Source of the DNA: Prostheceraeus crozeri
Taxonomy: Eukaryota > Platyhelminthes > Polycladida > Euryleptidae
Direction of reading: 5' to 3'
Length of the DNA stretch: 64,000 bases
NCBI GenBank assembly: GCA_907163375.1
Contig: CAJQUW010001694.1
Location: 372,001 to 436,000, forward strand
Part shown: positions 42,570-55,112 of the stretch, in pieces
Layout of the letters: each line of letters begins with the position of its first letter
Numbering within the stretch: the first letter of the stretch is position 1
Notes under the pieces: model-generated
Seen by the model: the letters and a program-made list of their open reading frames with translations, nothing else
Told to the model about the DNA's origin: nothing
The model's database searches: none
Position numbers and translations under genes: made by a program

Positions 42570-44426
42570 GTAAACTAATGTCATGTCTGATACGAGCTAA
42601 AGTTAAATTATGATGAGAAAGGGTGTTGATTTAGCGTCACGGTTAAGTCAGTTGTAATTACTACGCATTGTTTTAACTAAGACTAATCGACTAATCAGAC
42701 GGTCGGCTGTCTGATGGATCATATTTATTCATTCAGTTAACTTATGAGGACCTATGAGGAATGACAAATGGTTTACTCATTTTTTATAACATCTTCATCA
42801 TTTAAGTACATATTTGTAGTATACATCGTTTATACCAAAAACAAGATTTGTAATGTCTTCTATAATTTGTAAAAGAAATCCCAAATTGGTTATTGCACAT
42901 TTGCTCGTGCAATGTCTCTTTTTATTTCTCAAAATAGTTTTATTTCGGTTCTTACAACTTGTGATTTGAGAAAATGATTTCTCAAATGAAATATGTTTCT
43001 CATGAAATTTTCGTCATTGGACTATTTCTGTTTTTCGCACAGCCTTCATTTTCGTCATATCTCCTTGATATTACATATCAGCATTGATTAGCAAGTGAAA
43101 AATTGACAATGAAATGTGCCGGTATCTATTCTTTGCTACTAACTTGGGAATCTTTGGCACCGAAAATATGCCCGAACATTATTTTTCGGAGCCGTGCGGC
43201 CACCCTGATTCATGTTGTAGCGAGACAGCATATCAGTATGACATTAGACTACGTCACACTGAAGATTGACAACAAAGGTCTGTCGCAGTACATTAAATAT
43301 CTAAAGAGAATGACAACTATTACGTCAATAACGGACACCATCACCCTTGAGTCCCCGGCCGCAATCGCATTCTGTCAATAATAATAGGACAATAAGCTGT
43401 CGATATCACTCGGAGATGACTAGTGAAGAAGGTGCGAGCTCGTCTCCACCACGAATTTTAATAACATTATTAGCAATACTAAGACGCTTAAATTACAGTA
43501 TTGTACCTTGCTGTTTCGGAACAACAGATTCCAGTCTCTAAATTATTTTATTGTTTCGAAATAATTTCCAGAAGTTTTTTGTTTCAATCTGTAGATTCTT
43601 CTTCACTCTGGAATGAATGCTTTCGATTGATATGACAGCTGGTGCCATTTCAGTCTTCAATTCAATTCTCATATCCTGCTTTAAGAGTATCAAATTGGTT
43701 AGATATCACCTGCGAAGCAGCTACAGGGCTACTGTCATTCTTAATCTGCTTTTTTCCACGTCTCAACATAATGAATCAAATCAGTATCCAAGCCAATGTT
43801 AGAGAAGCAGAGCCAAAATTGAACCCCTAGAGCTTTGAACCAGGCACATCAGGATTCTCTGCAATGACGAGGCCATAACGAGCGGAGATTCCATGTATTT
43901 GGTGGTGGAAAGTATCCGTGCCCAACTGAGCTTGCAACCGTTGGTCTGTGTATTCCACATGGCAATGCAGACAGCGAGCGGGCGTACGGACAAAAGAGCA
44001 TAGGATATAAGAGCGAAGGACAAAGGAGCAGAGGGACATAAGAGCAGGACAAACGAGCGAAGGGACATAAGAGCAAAGGACAAACGCTCAGAAGGACAGA
44101 TGAGCAAAGGACAAATAGCAGAAGGACTGAAACAGATCAAGGATTGAAACAGTCGACTCAATAATGTATTTTGTCTCAATCAAATGCACTCTATGACACG
44201 GCGCTTCCATCACTAGAACTCAGAATGAGTTTCTCTTTATAACTTAGTTTATCTCTATTAAATTTTTCCGTTTCGGATAATACTACTATTAATAAAAAAA
44301 TAAGCAGTAATAAGATCTGGTAAACTGTTAATTACAAATTCACAGCATATTTATATTTTACTGTGATAATTTGAATTGAGAAATTGAAACGCCATTTCAT
44401 CATTTATACAGCAATATTCGTTCGCT
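42570..44426. other. PSMD6 intron; no gene recognised
   Basis: Short frames at 43103-43381 and 43347-43541 have no known motifs. A GGCCACCCTG at about 43198-43207 resembles a hAT-like right end, but no partner was found. A degenerate purine-rich repeat lies at 43985-44125. Confidence 0.4.
43985..44125 (+). repeat. degenerate purine-rich tandem repeat
   Basis: Variants of GGACATAAGAGCAAAGGACAAA recur about eight times with irregular spacing of about 12 to 24 bp. This makes the opposite strand look like a coding frame, which I regard as an artefact. Confidence 0.6.
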
Positions 44427-45797
44427 TTGCTTAAAATGGAAGAAACAAAGACTTTTAAAGGCTCCGACGCAATTAATTTCGACAGTTTTTCGCACAGAAT
44501 AGCTTATTTTAAAGCTGATGACACAACAGTTTACAGATGTCGCGTAAAGGACGGAAAGGCATGTTGTTTCGGTACAGGTGAATTAATTTCAAGACAATGC
44601 CAATCCTTCCTGGTGACTAAAAGACATTGGCCAACTGACATGCTCGGTAATGTCTGCGTGGAAATAGAACGACGAAAAGTGAGCATGAAAGACGCTACAG
44701 AGGATGGCCCAACTAAGTCTACCAGGGATGTATATCAAGATGGCCTTCTTGGAGCAAGTGATGCCGCGAAATCTTCTATAACATCAATCAGTCAACGGCG
44801 AACTATCGATAGATGGAAAGCAAGGCAAGTGCTGGTGCGCCTCAGACAATTGATGAAATACAACTACCGAATTCATTTCGCTAAACTAACTCAGGTGAGC
44901 GCCCATTCTAAATTTCATCGCGGAAGATAAGTCTCATAATTTTCGGGACTGATCGTGACCTCATGCGACTTGCCGGAGCTAGTCTTTGGATCTACGATGG
45001 TTTCCATTCTATTCCTCTTTACATACAAGTCTTATGTTATTGGTGCTGTCAATGATGGTATGTTTCTTCCGTGCATTTATTCTCTCTGTAAAAACGAAGC
45101 TACTAATGTTCAGATTTTACAACAGTTGAAAAATTGTACGACTACGCTTGATGTTGTTCTTCAGTCTTCACAAATTTGAACTGATTTTGAAATTGCTGTT
45201 CGCAATGCAATTACAGCTGAGTTACCTCAGACTCGCATAAGTGGTTGTCAATTTCATCACGCTGATGCAATTTGGATGTGGGTTAACATTCATGAACTGG
45301 GAAATCGCTACCGAAACGAAAGCGAATTTCGTGACTTAGGGAAGAAGCTCACCGTGTGTTCATTTTTACCTGTGTATGACATTTTCAATGGAGTAAATCA
45401 CTTGGAACAGACTTGCCCAGATGAATGTCGAGCTGATTTCGGGCGTATTTTAAAGTATTTTCGGTCCTGCTGGATCGGACAGTGGGGAGTCGATGCAATT
45501 TGTCACTTCAACGACAGTGTTCGCACGAACAACGACATTGAGGCCTTCAATCGAACAGGGCGACGTTCACTTGGTCGTCACACACTCAGCATTTACAAGG
45601 TAATAAAGAAAATTCGACGAAAAGAAGACGCTACAAATACGAAGATTCTACAGTTGGCAGCACATCCAGGCGAATGCCTCGTTCGTCGAAACAAACGGTA
45701 TAAGGCGACAAATCGTGAAATCCAAACGTTTTTCAGTTATAAGAACGGTGCAGTAAACATTGATCGATTTTTTTTCTCGTTTTGCTCATCTAAGTAG
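44427..45797 (+). pseudogene. Mutator-like (MULE) transposase with N-terminal FLYWCH-like finger, broken
   Basis: 44427-44930 begins with MEETKTFKG and has a zinc-finger-like segment (VYRCRVKDGKACC and a later RHW) resembling FLYWCH domains found at the start of many MULE proteins. 44955-45179 matches the start of the MULE core (LFTYKSYVIGAVNDGMFLP), although the first catalytic region reads LVFGSTMV in place of the usual ADGTF. An in-frame stop at 45178 precedes TDFEIAVRNAI, SGCQFHHADAIW and NDIEAFNRTGRRSLGRH, the second half of the MULE domain. The FHH motif and TDFE acid are typical. Long terminal repeats were not found. One frameshift and one stop are visible. Confidence 0.75.
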
Positions 45798-46498
45798 TCC
45801 AAGCTTTTTTGACATTGAATAAGCACATTTTGTAGCGCTGACAATTTGCCATCAGTTTTTTGGTATGAAATGTTCATACTATGTAATCAATTATTATTAG
45901 GTATATAAAAGTTTCCATTACATACTACACATCTTTTCAAAAATATGCTGATTCCTTCATTTTAGCGGAGTTGGAGGATTTGATTTTTGACTTAACATAA
46001 TGATGCGAATGAGGCTTCTTCATCTTTTTTTATTTCTCCAAAAATAATCGCTTAATCTCTAAAATATCCAGCTAAAATCGGGCCTAATTCATTTCTAAAT
46101 ACTGAATTATACAGAGGTAGAAACACATAACCTTAGTGACTCCGAAGTAATAAACTCATACAAGCGCAATTGTTATAATCGATGTTCATCATAGAAATAG
46201 CTCCTATACATAAACAGAAGACGGTATCTTTCCTCACTACTTAACGCTTTCAAAATTATTTCCGAAATCATTAATCAAACATTTTCCGGGAAATTATTAT
46301 GCCTACATTTAGAGTGTATTTGTCTTCCCATGCTACTTTAATCTTCGGTTGCATTGTTGATATACTCACATATTCACACATGATCTTTATGTATATTACT
46401 GGAATTTTTTATCATTATATCTCGGAGCCATCTGATTCATCTGACAATTCATTCTCTTGTGGTAACAAAATCTGTTATGTATGCCTTTAAATGGCTTC
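45798..46498. other. PSMD6 intron; no gene recognised
   Basis: AT-rich sequence. The right end of the MULE-derived element may lie here, but no inverted repeat with the left side was seen. Confidence 0.4.
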
Positions 46499-46500
46499 TA

Positions 46501-48096
46501 CAGGGTGTTTCAGAAATGCTGGGCACAACTTGATGAATCATAATTCCCATTTATGCAGCCATTCGAACGAGGTCCATTTGAATCTATAGAAGTAGGAGTC
46601 ACACTATGTCTATGCAAAAGTGAGGGACTCCACCTCCATTAGAATTCGCTGCTAATTTTCTCAGACAATCAGCAAATATGACTGTTCATAGTTTTGCATT
46701 TTATACCGCTGTTTTAGTTGATTTTGAGCGATGGTTATGTTAGATAGGCTATACATTCCATAATCAATTTCAATACTTGAATTGAATACTTGACCTCAAA
46801 TCACAGTAAGTTTACAAGCATACTCAATTTCTATGATTTCAAATGTTAATACATTGTTTTCCGCATAAATTCAAACTGATATTCGTTCACTGATATATCG
46901 ATTTCTTCATTTTGCACTGTTAGTAAGTAAGAGTTTTAAAATACTCGCGTTATGGCTGAAGATGACAGACTTGAGCAGAAGATTAAGGCTGCACGTTTAT
47001 ATTCTCTTTTTCAAAATGCTGTTGAGGTTGAAAGACAACTTTTACGTCAATATGGAGAGAATGCAATCGATCGTAGAACGATTGGACGCATCAATAAACA
47101 GTTTGATAAAACTGGTAGTGTTCAACCGAAAAAGCCTACCGGTAGACCACGGTCTATCACGACCGATGAAAGCAAGGCAGTGTTGGTTGAGCTGCTTGTT
47201 GACAATGGTGCCGAGCCTATGTCAAGCCGGAAATTGTCAAATGCCTGTCATCTAAGCCATTCGTCCACTTACAGACTTCTCAAGGAACTGAAGTGCAAGC
47301 CGTACATTCCACGCTTGATAAATGAATTGTCCGAAGACGACTTTGATCGCAGAGTTGAAACTTGCGACATCTTACTGGGTATGATGGATAGAGATCCCGA
47401 GTTCGCGAATAACATCTTATGGTCTGATGAAGCACAATTCAAACTTTCCGGAACAGTCAATCGACACAACTGTGTAATCTGGTCGACACAAAACCCTCAG
47501 TGCACTGTTGAAAGTAATGGTCAGGCCCCAGGTGTAATGGTATGGTGTGACACCTGGACCAGCACTTTAAAGAAAGATGGATTGGTCGTCGAGGTCATGT
47601 GGAGTGGGCCCCACGTTCTCCGGACCTTACCCCTTGTGATTCTTTTTTATGGGGCTCAAAGATAGAGTTTTTGCACGTCGACCTAGGAGTCTTCCAGACT
47701 TAAGGAGCTTCATCATCACAACATAACTCCAGAACTGTGCCATAAAGTTTGCCAGTCCGTTTCTTCCCGATTTCGAGCGTGCATGATCGATAACTTGTAC
47801 TTTGACTATGCTCTCATTGTTTTCTTGTTAAATGTCTATTATTTGCTTATACAAGTATACCTCTATCAAAGAAAAAGGCTTTTTCATTTCCCGATTTAGT
47901 GGTTAAAATGATAGTAGCCCTAATTATATAAGTTTACTAAGATCTGCAGGTGTACATGAATACATCGGCTATATAACATGTTTACATCAATATGAAGTTT
48001 TGCGGCTGTCAGGGCACTTTTACGATGGTAAGTATAGATAAAGATCATGATATAAAAATTTTTATGCAAAGTGCCCAGGATTTCTGAAACACCCTG
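46501..48096 (+). mobile_element. mariner-type (IS630/Tc1) transposon with internal deletion
   Basis: The ends CAGGGTGTTTCAGAAATGCT and, in complement, CAGGGTGTTTCAGAAATCCT are flanked by TA (46499-46500 and 48097-48098). The 1596-bp element encodes a single transposase frame that has lost its middle. The 3' third is non-coding. It lies in the 8.8-kb PSMD6 intron. Confidence 0.9.
46952..47665 (+). pseudogene. mariner-like transposase, internally deleted
   Basis: The N-terminus has a paired-like HTH (MAEDDRLEQKIKAARLYSLF, then DRRTIGRINKQFDKTGSV and GRPRS). A second HTH follows, and the DDE core opens with NILWSDEAQFKLSGTVNRHN, which holds the first Asp. After VMVWCDTWTSTL the normal QQDGAPxH segment with the second Asp is missing, a loss of roughly 80 residues. 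The reading resumes in another frame with RWIGRRGHVEWAPRSPDLTP, which carries the last catalytic Asp. It therefore cannot be active. The NRHN and SPDLTPCD motifs match a mariner-like family common in arthropods. Confidence 0.9.
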
Positions 48097-48107
48097 TAGA
48101 TACCATC

Positions 48108-48600
48108 ATGCCTATCACAAAATCACTTTTGATGCTCAATATTTTGACACTCAATTTTGATATGCTCAAATCAAATTTTGATGCTCTTATGAGAAGCGCC
48201 TCAAAAGTGAGAACTGAGAAGCAAAAGCGAGAATTGGAAGAAAGAGAAAATGCCCGTGTCTCGTCGGAAAAAGCTGTCATTGAAGCTCCACGAATAGAAA
48301 TAGATGAATTGAGGAAAGATATTGGAGGAATTAAGGAAAGATATTGGAGGAATTAAGGAAAGTCAGTGGAGTCCTTGGATAAGGAGAGAGAAGGCTCAAA
48401 AGAAAATCTCAGTGGCACAAGAAATGAACCCTAAACGCCACTACCAAAGCCTAGGTTGAAGGCCGCTACCAAAAGCCTTCAAAATGTTGAGAAACAGGAA
48501 AAGCTATTGAGAGAGGAGAGCGAGAAAGGGCTGATCACAAGTGCTGTGAAACGAGCAATGAGTTTCAAGAAGGCTGCCTTACCGAAGTTCCAGAGAAGAT
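48108..48600 (+). pseudogene. coiled-coil C-terminal fragment of an unidentified element
   Basis: Starts 10 bp after the mariner-type element. The frame at 48108-48356 is rich in K, E and R (EKQKRELEEREN, IDELRKDIGG). Continuing in other frames to 48600, it ends with a basic peptide SAVKRAMSFKKAALPKFQRR. A short direct repeat of GAAAGATATTGGAGGAATTA occurs at about 48316-48355. It resembles the K/E-rich tails of hAT-like transposases, such as the tail near 41710-41870, but no catalytic part is present. Confidence 0.35.
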
Positions 48601-51351
48601 GAACAGTTTTTGAGCACTGTTTTTACTGCTTGACTGCTTATCTTCATGACCATTTCTTGATTATTTCGTATTTCAACGTTGTTGTTTACTTCGGAAATCT
48701 CATTTAAGTAATTGACTGCATTTTCTCAATTTTGAGACTTCGCTTCGCGATGAATTTGTTGATGAATTCAATTGTTTACTTTGTTAAAGATTTTATGCTG
48801 GATTTTAACCAGAAATGTTTGTGGATTTATTGAATGCCGGTATACTGTCCGTTATTTTTAAAGTATTATCATTTTTATTTGATAGAGAATACATGTACTG
48901 TAGCTATGTTCACAAGTTTTCGCAATCTTAAAATTATCTACCGGTTTACGTGTCAACATGACTGCATATGCACATCGTCGACCTGGAGCGACAGTCACAT
49001 TCCTCTGTGGATTTGTCAGTATTTTTTATTGTCATTGATTGGGCCCATACAAATTGCGATAGAGGGATCTCCTTACTAAATTTTGATAGAGTGAAACATG
49101 GGACCTGTAAATTACGATGGTGCCCAGTTTTCTAGTGCATAATGACGATTAGGTCCCTGCGCTAATTTTGAGATCATGCGCGATTTTTTGAGCACAGCGA
49201 TGTCCCACGAGGATGATGTGCACACCAAGAGACAGAGCACAATATTAAGAATCAAACGATGCCAATATTTAAAGAATCGAAGATGTGTACACTGTACACT
49301 TCAGAAAAGCACAAAATTGAAGATAAGCGATCAGGAGCAACTACACGTCAGATAGATGCCGATTTAATTGAGGAAAGATATCAGTCCGAACGCGAAAAAA
49401 ATAAATAAATCAGCATTGTCCAAAGCAACTAAATAAGTAAATTTTGTTGGCCTATACCATATGCCTACTTAAGACCTGGAAGCATTTTTTGACATGTTAG
49501 ACGGATATACACGAATTTGTTTCTTGGCAAAATGCACGATATTACTAATCAAATAAAATGTTTTCAGAGTGCGGCTGACAGGCAGACGCTATGAAAGTTT
49601 TTATGACATTTGTATCACAAAGTTAATTATTTTTGAAAATAATCAAAACCATGCATTTTTCAACAAGATTGATTACGCCTACACAGTTGACCGATTGACT
49701 ACTTCGTTAAACAAGAAGGGATGATTAGGCTTTTAATCTGTGGCTTGTAGCGCGTGAACTATTTATGTGATCTGAATTAGTTTTCTACGATGGAAGGATT
49801 CATTTTCCATACCTAAAATTGAAAAAATACAAATTTTATAAATATTTCATTAACTTTAAAATTATCACAAAATAATTCATTTTCTTCAGCTGATTCAGTT
49901 AAGTTATGTGAAACAGCAAATAAGATCCACCCATAATCATCCTCCTCTCTATCGCGTCGATCAACACTAGATCAGGTCGTTGGGTCAGGTCGTCCATAAA
50001 ATCATATAATTTTTTTTTCAGTTTTTCAGACTTCAACCGTTAAACATGCGCAGTTGAAGTAGGAAATTGCCATTTTGTGACTGATGTTTTCAAAAGCAAT
50101 GTTTTCTCAATTCATTGTATATTAACATTTATTTAGAAACTTGTTATTGATTTTTTTGAAACTGATGGAATTACTTAAGTCGAATAATGTGATCATGAGG
50201 AATGCAAAATCAGATTGAGGTAAATGAAACTAGATAAAGAAATTTCTGCCATGGCTTTCTCCAGTGCCGATGTCCACAATACCGAGGTAACATTTCGGCG
50301 TTGCACCGTCATCGCTATCCTTTAAATCAGGAATGATCGAGACCTTGTTTCTCCAGTATTCTGACTTAGTTGGAAATATCAAACACAAATTTTGTGGCTG
50401 ACAGTCACCATGCGCCCATTGTTTTTCGCAAACTGATACAAGAGGGATGATTAGTTGGAACTCTTTTGGCATTTATAGTCTTCGTCCAGTGTGGCAGCTT
50501 TTCTGGTTTCTCTTTTCGACATTTCTTGATGACTTGGTGTCATCGTGCCATTTGTATGAACATCTGCAGTTTACATGTCATGGTAATCTATCATGATATG
50601 AATACATGGCGCTGTTCAGAATGTCGTATTCCAAAATGCATTTTCTGCTTCAACATAGCATGTTTGAAAACTGAAGCCTGCAATCCAGTTAATAAAGAAT
50701 AAAGAATTTTTTTGATTATTTGAGCACTCAGGAAATGAACTTTTCTGTCGATGTATAGTCATGTAGTTTCTGTAAGTAGTTCAGTGGCCACAGGCCATTG
50801 AAGAAAGTTATATGCTTATACTCTTTGGGAACCACCGTTCACTTGAAAACTGAATGTGTTAGAGTTAAATATCGTCCATTATCTATAACGTCGAAATTTG
50901 ATGTCGAAATTCAAGCGGGAATTACCTCAAATTTTATGATAAAAATAGTTTAAAGAAGTGTCTGGACACTTTTTTGAAGTTTGATTTGAGTAACGTACCG
51001 TATATGAAAGATAGCGTGGAAATTCGATGAAGTAGTCCGGGAACCGCCCTGGAATTTGAAGCTTGAAATCTGGCCGCCACCTTGGATGAAAATCACAATA
51101 GTAAAAGTTGTGTTTGAATACGTTTTTATACGTGTATGTCACTGATAACGGCTGTGTAATGCTTCGAAAACCTTGATGATAAAAAAGACCAACATTATGT
51201 CACGAATTAAGGCCTTATTGTCCCACGCCTGTCAATGAGGGAACGCTTGATTTTTGCGGGCAGCATAAGCTATCTCATAATATAAAAGTTAAAACATAAT
51301 TTCTTTGCGATAACATGGTATACGTTTAATCCAGGTATTTTGTAATTTCAG
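48601..51351. other. PSMD6 intron; no gene recognised
   Basis: AT-rich DNA ending in the acceptor TTTCAG (51351). Small frames at 50230-50472 (minus) and 50466-50702 (plus; contains CSECRIPKCIFC) show cysteine pairs but no identifiable family. No repeat with defined ends was found. Confidence 0.4.
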
Positions 51352-51571
51352 TCTAATTGATGAAGGTGGTGACTGGGATAGGAGAAACCGCTTGAAAGTC
51401 TACAGGGGTTTATATAGCATGTCTGTGCGAGACTTCTCTGCTGCAGCTGAACAATTTCTCGATGCAGTGGCTACTTTCACTAGCTATGAATTAATGGACT
51501 ACAAGGAATTTATTGCATACACTGTCTTAGCAGCGGTAATTGCTTTAAAGCGGACAGAGCTGCGCGAAAAG
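51352..51571 (+). CDS. PSMD6: 26S proteasome regulatory subunit 6 (Rpn7), internal exon
   Basis: This exon encodes [19 protein letters not shown] and then [20 protein letters not shown], closely matching human [20 protein letters not shown] and [17 protein letters not shown]. This is the most conserved part of the protein and leads into the PCI domain. The acceptor ends at 51351 and the donor GTAAGA begins at 51572. The first base completes the codon split after 42569, and the exon ends in phase 0, matching the start at 59545. Confidence 0.95.
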
Positions 51572-52936
51572 GTAAGATAAGTATTGAAATCGTTCATTTT
51601 TACCATAAGGTGTTTGTTTTTTTTCAATTGCATTTTAGTTTAGGATGGTTAAATACCTCAGGCCTATCAGCGTCACGAAGTGTCGTAAAATTTCAGATTT
51701 AGAAAACAGTCATGAAATAGTCAGATTTTTAATTCGCATTATGATGAAAATTTTTAAGGATTTGAGATTACAAGAATTTATTTCATTGATTGAATTGGAT
51801 TAAATATTGTCTTTAGTGTTAGAATTATGATGATAAGTTGAACTATTTCTTCCTCGAAGGAATGAAATGATATTATAGTTGTCGACAGCACTGAAGGAAT
51901 GCATTTGTTCATTTGTGGAACAGGTTTTGAAGACGGAAGCAATCGAGATACTAGGGTTAAGACATCCTTTTGCATGTGGTGAGGCTATTTCTACTCAGTA
52001 AGTGGAGATGTTTCCTGTTTATCAATTTACCAAGCTCTACGAAGTTGAACTTCATGATTCTGTGTAGACTCTCTCCCCCCTCCCATTTTACGGACTTTTT
52101 AGTCAATATTTTGCAACTATTTCATATGCTCATTCGATGAGACCACAATTTCTCTAGTAAAGCTAAGCGAATATTTCTCATAACAATGTGATGTACATAT
52201 TCAATGTTGGAGTAAGTGAGAAAATCTTTCTGCTATAGCATAGATTAAATCACTTACAATTGGCCATCGCACATATGATAAGTTCTTGAAAACAGACCTT
52301 GGAGGAATCTGTGATTTAAAAATAAAATCCCGAAATAATTCGGAGACGATTGCGCACAATGCATAGTGGATTTTAGGAAGGTGCCCTTGCTTTATCTTCC
52401 AATATCAAAAAGTTTGTCCTTAATTCATTTTCAAATTATTCGTCACTCGAAGATGGGGAACTACAAGTTAGTAGAGACTACAACAAGTGTGCTGTCTGGT
52501 TTATGTTGAGATGTGCAAGTTTCTGATGAATGGACTGTCTCAGGTGTTTTGCACTTCTGGCTAAATTTCGTTGAATATTTCTCCATTATCTTGCCACTTA
52601 ATTTACCATAGTTCATAAAGCTCCATAAAATTTGTATAAATACTGTACCTACTCTTGCTGAACTACCAATGATTTTTCATGAATTTCTTAATGGAAAAAA
52701 AATTTAATATGAATCAATATGCTCATCAATATACATGTTATTATACTTCTCAGGTCTCATACTTAAGATCAACTGGTTCTGATATATTTATCATTAATAT
52801 TAAGTGACACGAGAGAATACAAGGAACAGTACCGGTAGCCATATAGCCTACGTATTCATCTTGTTATTGACATCACGTAAATGTACATGCATGATTGTAT
52901 GTGTTCTGTACACGGAATCATATACGTTATATAACT
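51572..52936. other. PSMD6 intron; nothing recognised
   Basis: AT-rich DNA before the nested hAT cluster. There are no frames with known motifs and no defined repeat ends. Confidence 0.5.
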
Positions 52937-53234
52937 TAATTACAGGGTTGCCACTCGCACTTTTTTTAGAAGTGCATACCTATGGTACTTATTTTTTTTA
53001 ATTTTGATGGTTTGTACTTCTAATTTATATAAGTATCTTATTCTCACAATCTTTAGAAAACTTCAGCAACAAATTTGAATTTATAGTACTTCATTTCTCC
53101 ATCTTTTCAGGTCAATAATGTTTCTGCTATTTGTGGAATAAACTCCATACAGGCGAAGCGTAAATAGCATTTCTAAGAGATATAACAACCATATTGATCA
53201 AAAATTTCAAAGGCGGAATTAAGGTGGGCCATTT

Positions 53235-54217
53235 TTGTGGCGACGCATGCATCTTACAATGCTGCTACAGAGACATCGCGCTCCAAAGCGCTCCAAGCGC
53301 ATGCTTCACAAGGACATCATAGCCTCCGAATTCGCATGCGGCAAAACAAAGACCACTTTCTTGATCACGAAGGCGATTTCTCCATCTATAAGTGAAAGCA
53401 TATTCAATATACTCAGAACCACACCTTTCACTTTGTATTGATGAGACAAATCGGGAAAGAAACAGATGGATCTATCTGCCATATATTTCTGTCCTATTGT
53501 CAATGAAATAAGGGTTGAATCAGGGGTTTTTTTAAGGTTTTTGCCACGAGTCATCTAGTCATTCCCACGGGTCACACTCTAATCGTCTCAAGATCGACTT
53601 TCATTATTGCACGCCTAACGCACTCAGGATTTTTAGGCAAAAACAGAAGTTATGAATGCAGTATAACATTTAGCAGTGAATTTTACTCGCGATTCTGCAT
53701 GGACGTGTGCAAGGTGACTTTTCAAGTCTTGAAGTTAATTACATGTGCTATCTAGACAAGAGACTCATTATCAAACATAGAGATGTATTTTATCATCATA
53801 CAGCTAGTACCCGCATCACATCCGCATGAACAAATCGACATCAGGTCCAGAAAACATTCATGTCAAGTTCGTCATCAGACTCATAATTGATTTCAATACC
53901 ACAACACTCGCTATCATCATCACCCATCACGTTTTCATCGGTATCTGTGACTAGCAGTCTCTTGCGGGGAAGAAGAGAATTAGATGAATTCTGGGCATTG
54001 ATAGTGTTAGCTATGGCTCACTACATGTAGCGGATGAACGTTCAAAATCCAAAATTCCACGGTGCAGAATGTGACCCGTGGAACACCTTAAAAAAACACT
54101 GGTTGAATATCTGACATCATCAGTCCCGGAGATTAATCGGTCTGATGTCATTCAAGCAATCAGCGGAAAACAACCTGCTCCAAAACTCCGTAGTGCGAAG
54201 AGACTGGCCGACTAGAT
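53235..54217 (+). pseudogene. hAT-like transposase fragment split by a MITE
   Basis: 53235-53441 encodes KRMLHKDIIASEFACGKTKT and ISPSISESIFNILRTTPFTL, related to 55113-55330 (FPNDVLASNFSCGKTKATYL). The reading continues to 53520 (NEIRV) and resumes after the MITE at 54109 with INRSDVIQAISGKQPAPKL, which parallels IDRKDVIEALAGNRAPPKL of the inner element. It stops at about 54217. The second half of the protein is missing. It is a truncated copy of the same transposase family. Confidence 0.75.
53521..54100. mobile_element. hAT-type MITE inside the outer transposase
   Basis: Starts CAGGGGTTTTTTTAAGG and ends CCTTAAAAAAACACT(G). GGTTGAAT lies on both sides (53513-53520 and 54101-54108). The duplication is 8 bp, or 7 if the last G belongs to the element. 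CCACGGGTCACA motifs sit inside both ends. The interior minus strand at about 53830-53990 encodes an acidic stretch but no known domain. Confidence 0.8.
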
Positions 54218-55112
54218 AGAGCATTTTTGATAGAGGCGTTATCTATAAATTGAAAATAGTCGAATTATTCTATACCGCATCTATTAAGAGAAATAATTAC
54301 AGAGTAGAAATAAATAACGAATATTCAAATGTTGTTTACAAAAGCCTATCGTGAGTGAATGCCTATATTCCGCTCATTAGCGGAATTATTTAAGTTTTAT
54401 TAAATTTATGCGCAGGTTTGCTCAATCATACACTTTCTAATTAACTATGCGATGTCAATTCTCGCTACATATGTACATGTACATTGTCAGGGTTGCCATG
54501 CGTCCGGATTTTTTGACAAAATCTGCTGATGTCCGGATTTTTTGTCAAAACCATCAAATTTCCGGATTTTTATCGAATCCATGCTAATGTTCGTCAGTTA
54601 TTTCTTTACCCGTTTAAAATCATTCAACTACTTGCTTTGGACTAAAGCTGATTCATCCGTATCATTTTTGCAAACTGTTTTTTCACAGACTACTAGGGTC
54701 CAATTTGGGTAATTTTATACATGCACTATGCTGTTGTCATAACAGCTTACTTCTTGGATTTGCACAAATATATTTTGACTTGTCAATGTGTTTGCAAATT
54801 GTATTGTATAGAAGAATTCATTCTACCGTAACTGTTCTTCAGAGGCAGCGCGGCCAGAACAATGAAGCTCGGATTTGCATGAATTTCCATGTTTTGAAAT
54901 ACATATATATAAACATATTCTTCATTCTTCAGAAAATTTTGATCTTATAAGAGTATAACGCCAAATCTAAAGAATTTCTCAATTTCGCTAATCGTTATCA
55001 TTTCTCGACGGGACGACCACCATTTATGGATTGATCTGTACTCAAGGTATTGTTGCTGTGGAAAAAATGGAAGAACAAGTTTGTCGCCATATAAACATGA
55101 ATTAAGAAGAGG

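Noticed and set aside
43198-43207. GGCCACCCTG as the right end of another hAT-like element
   Set aside because: No left partner with a matching flank was found; 38966 pairs better with 42136.
43799-44179. 126-codon minus-strand frame
   Set aside because: An artefact of purine-rich short repeats on the + strand.
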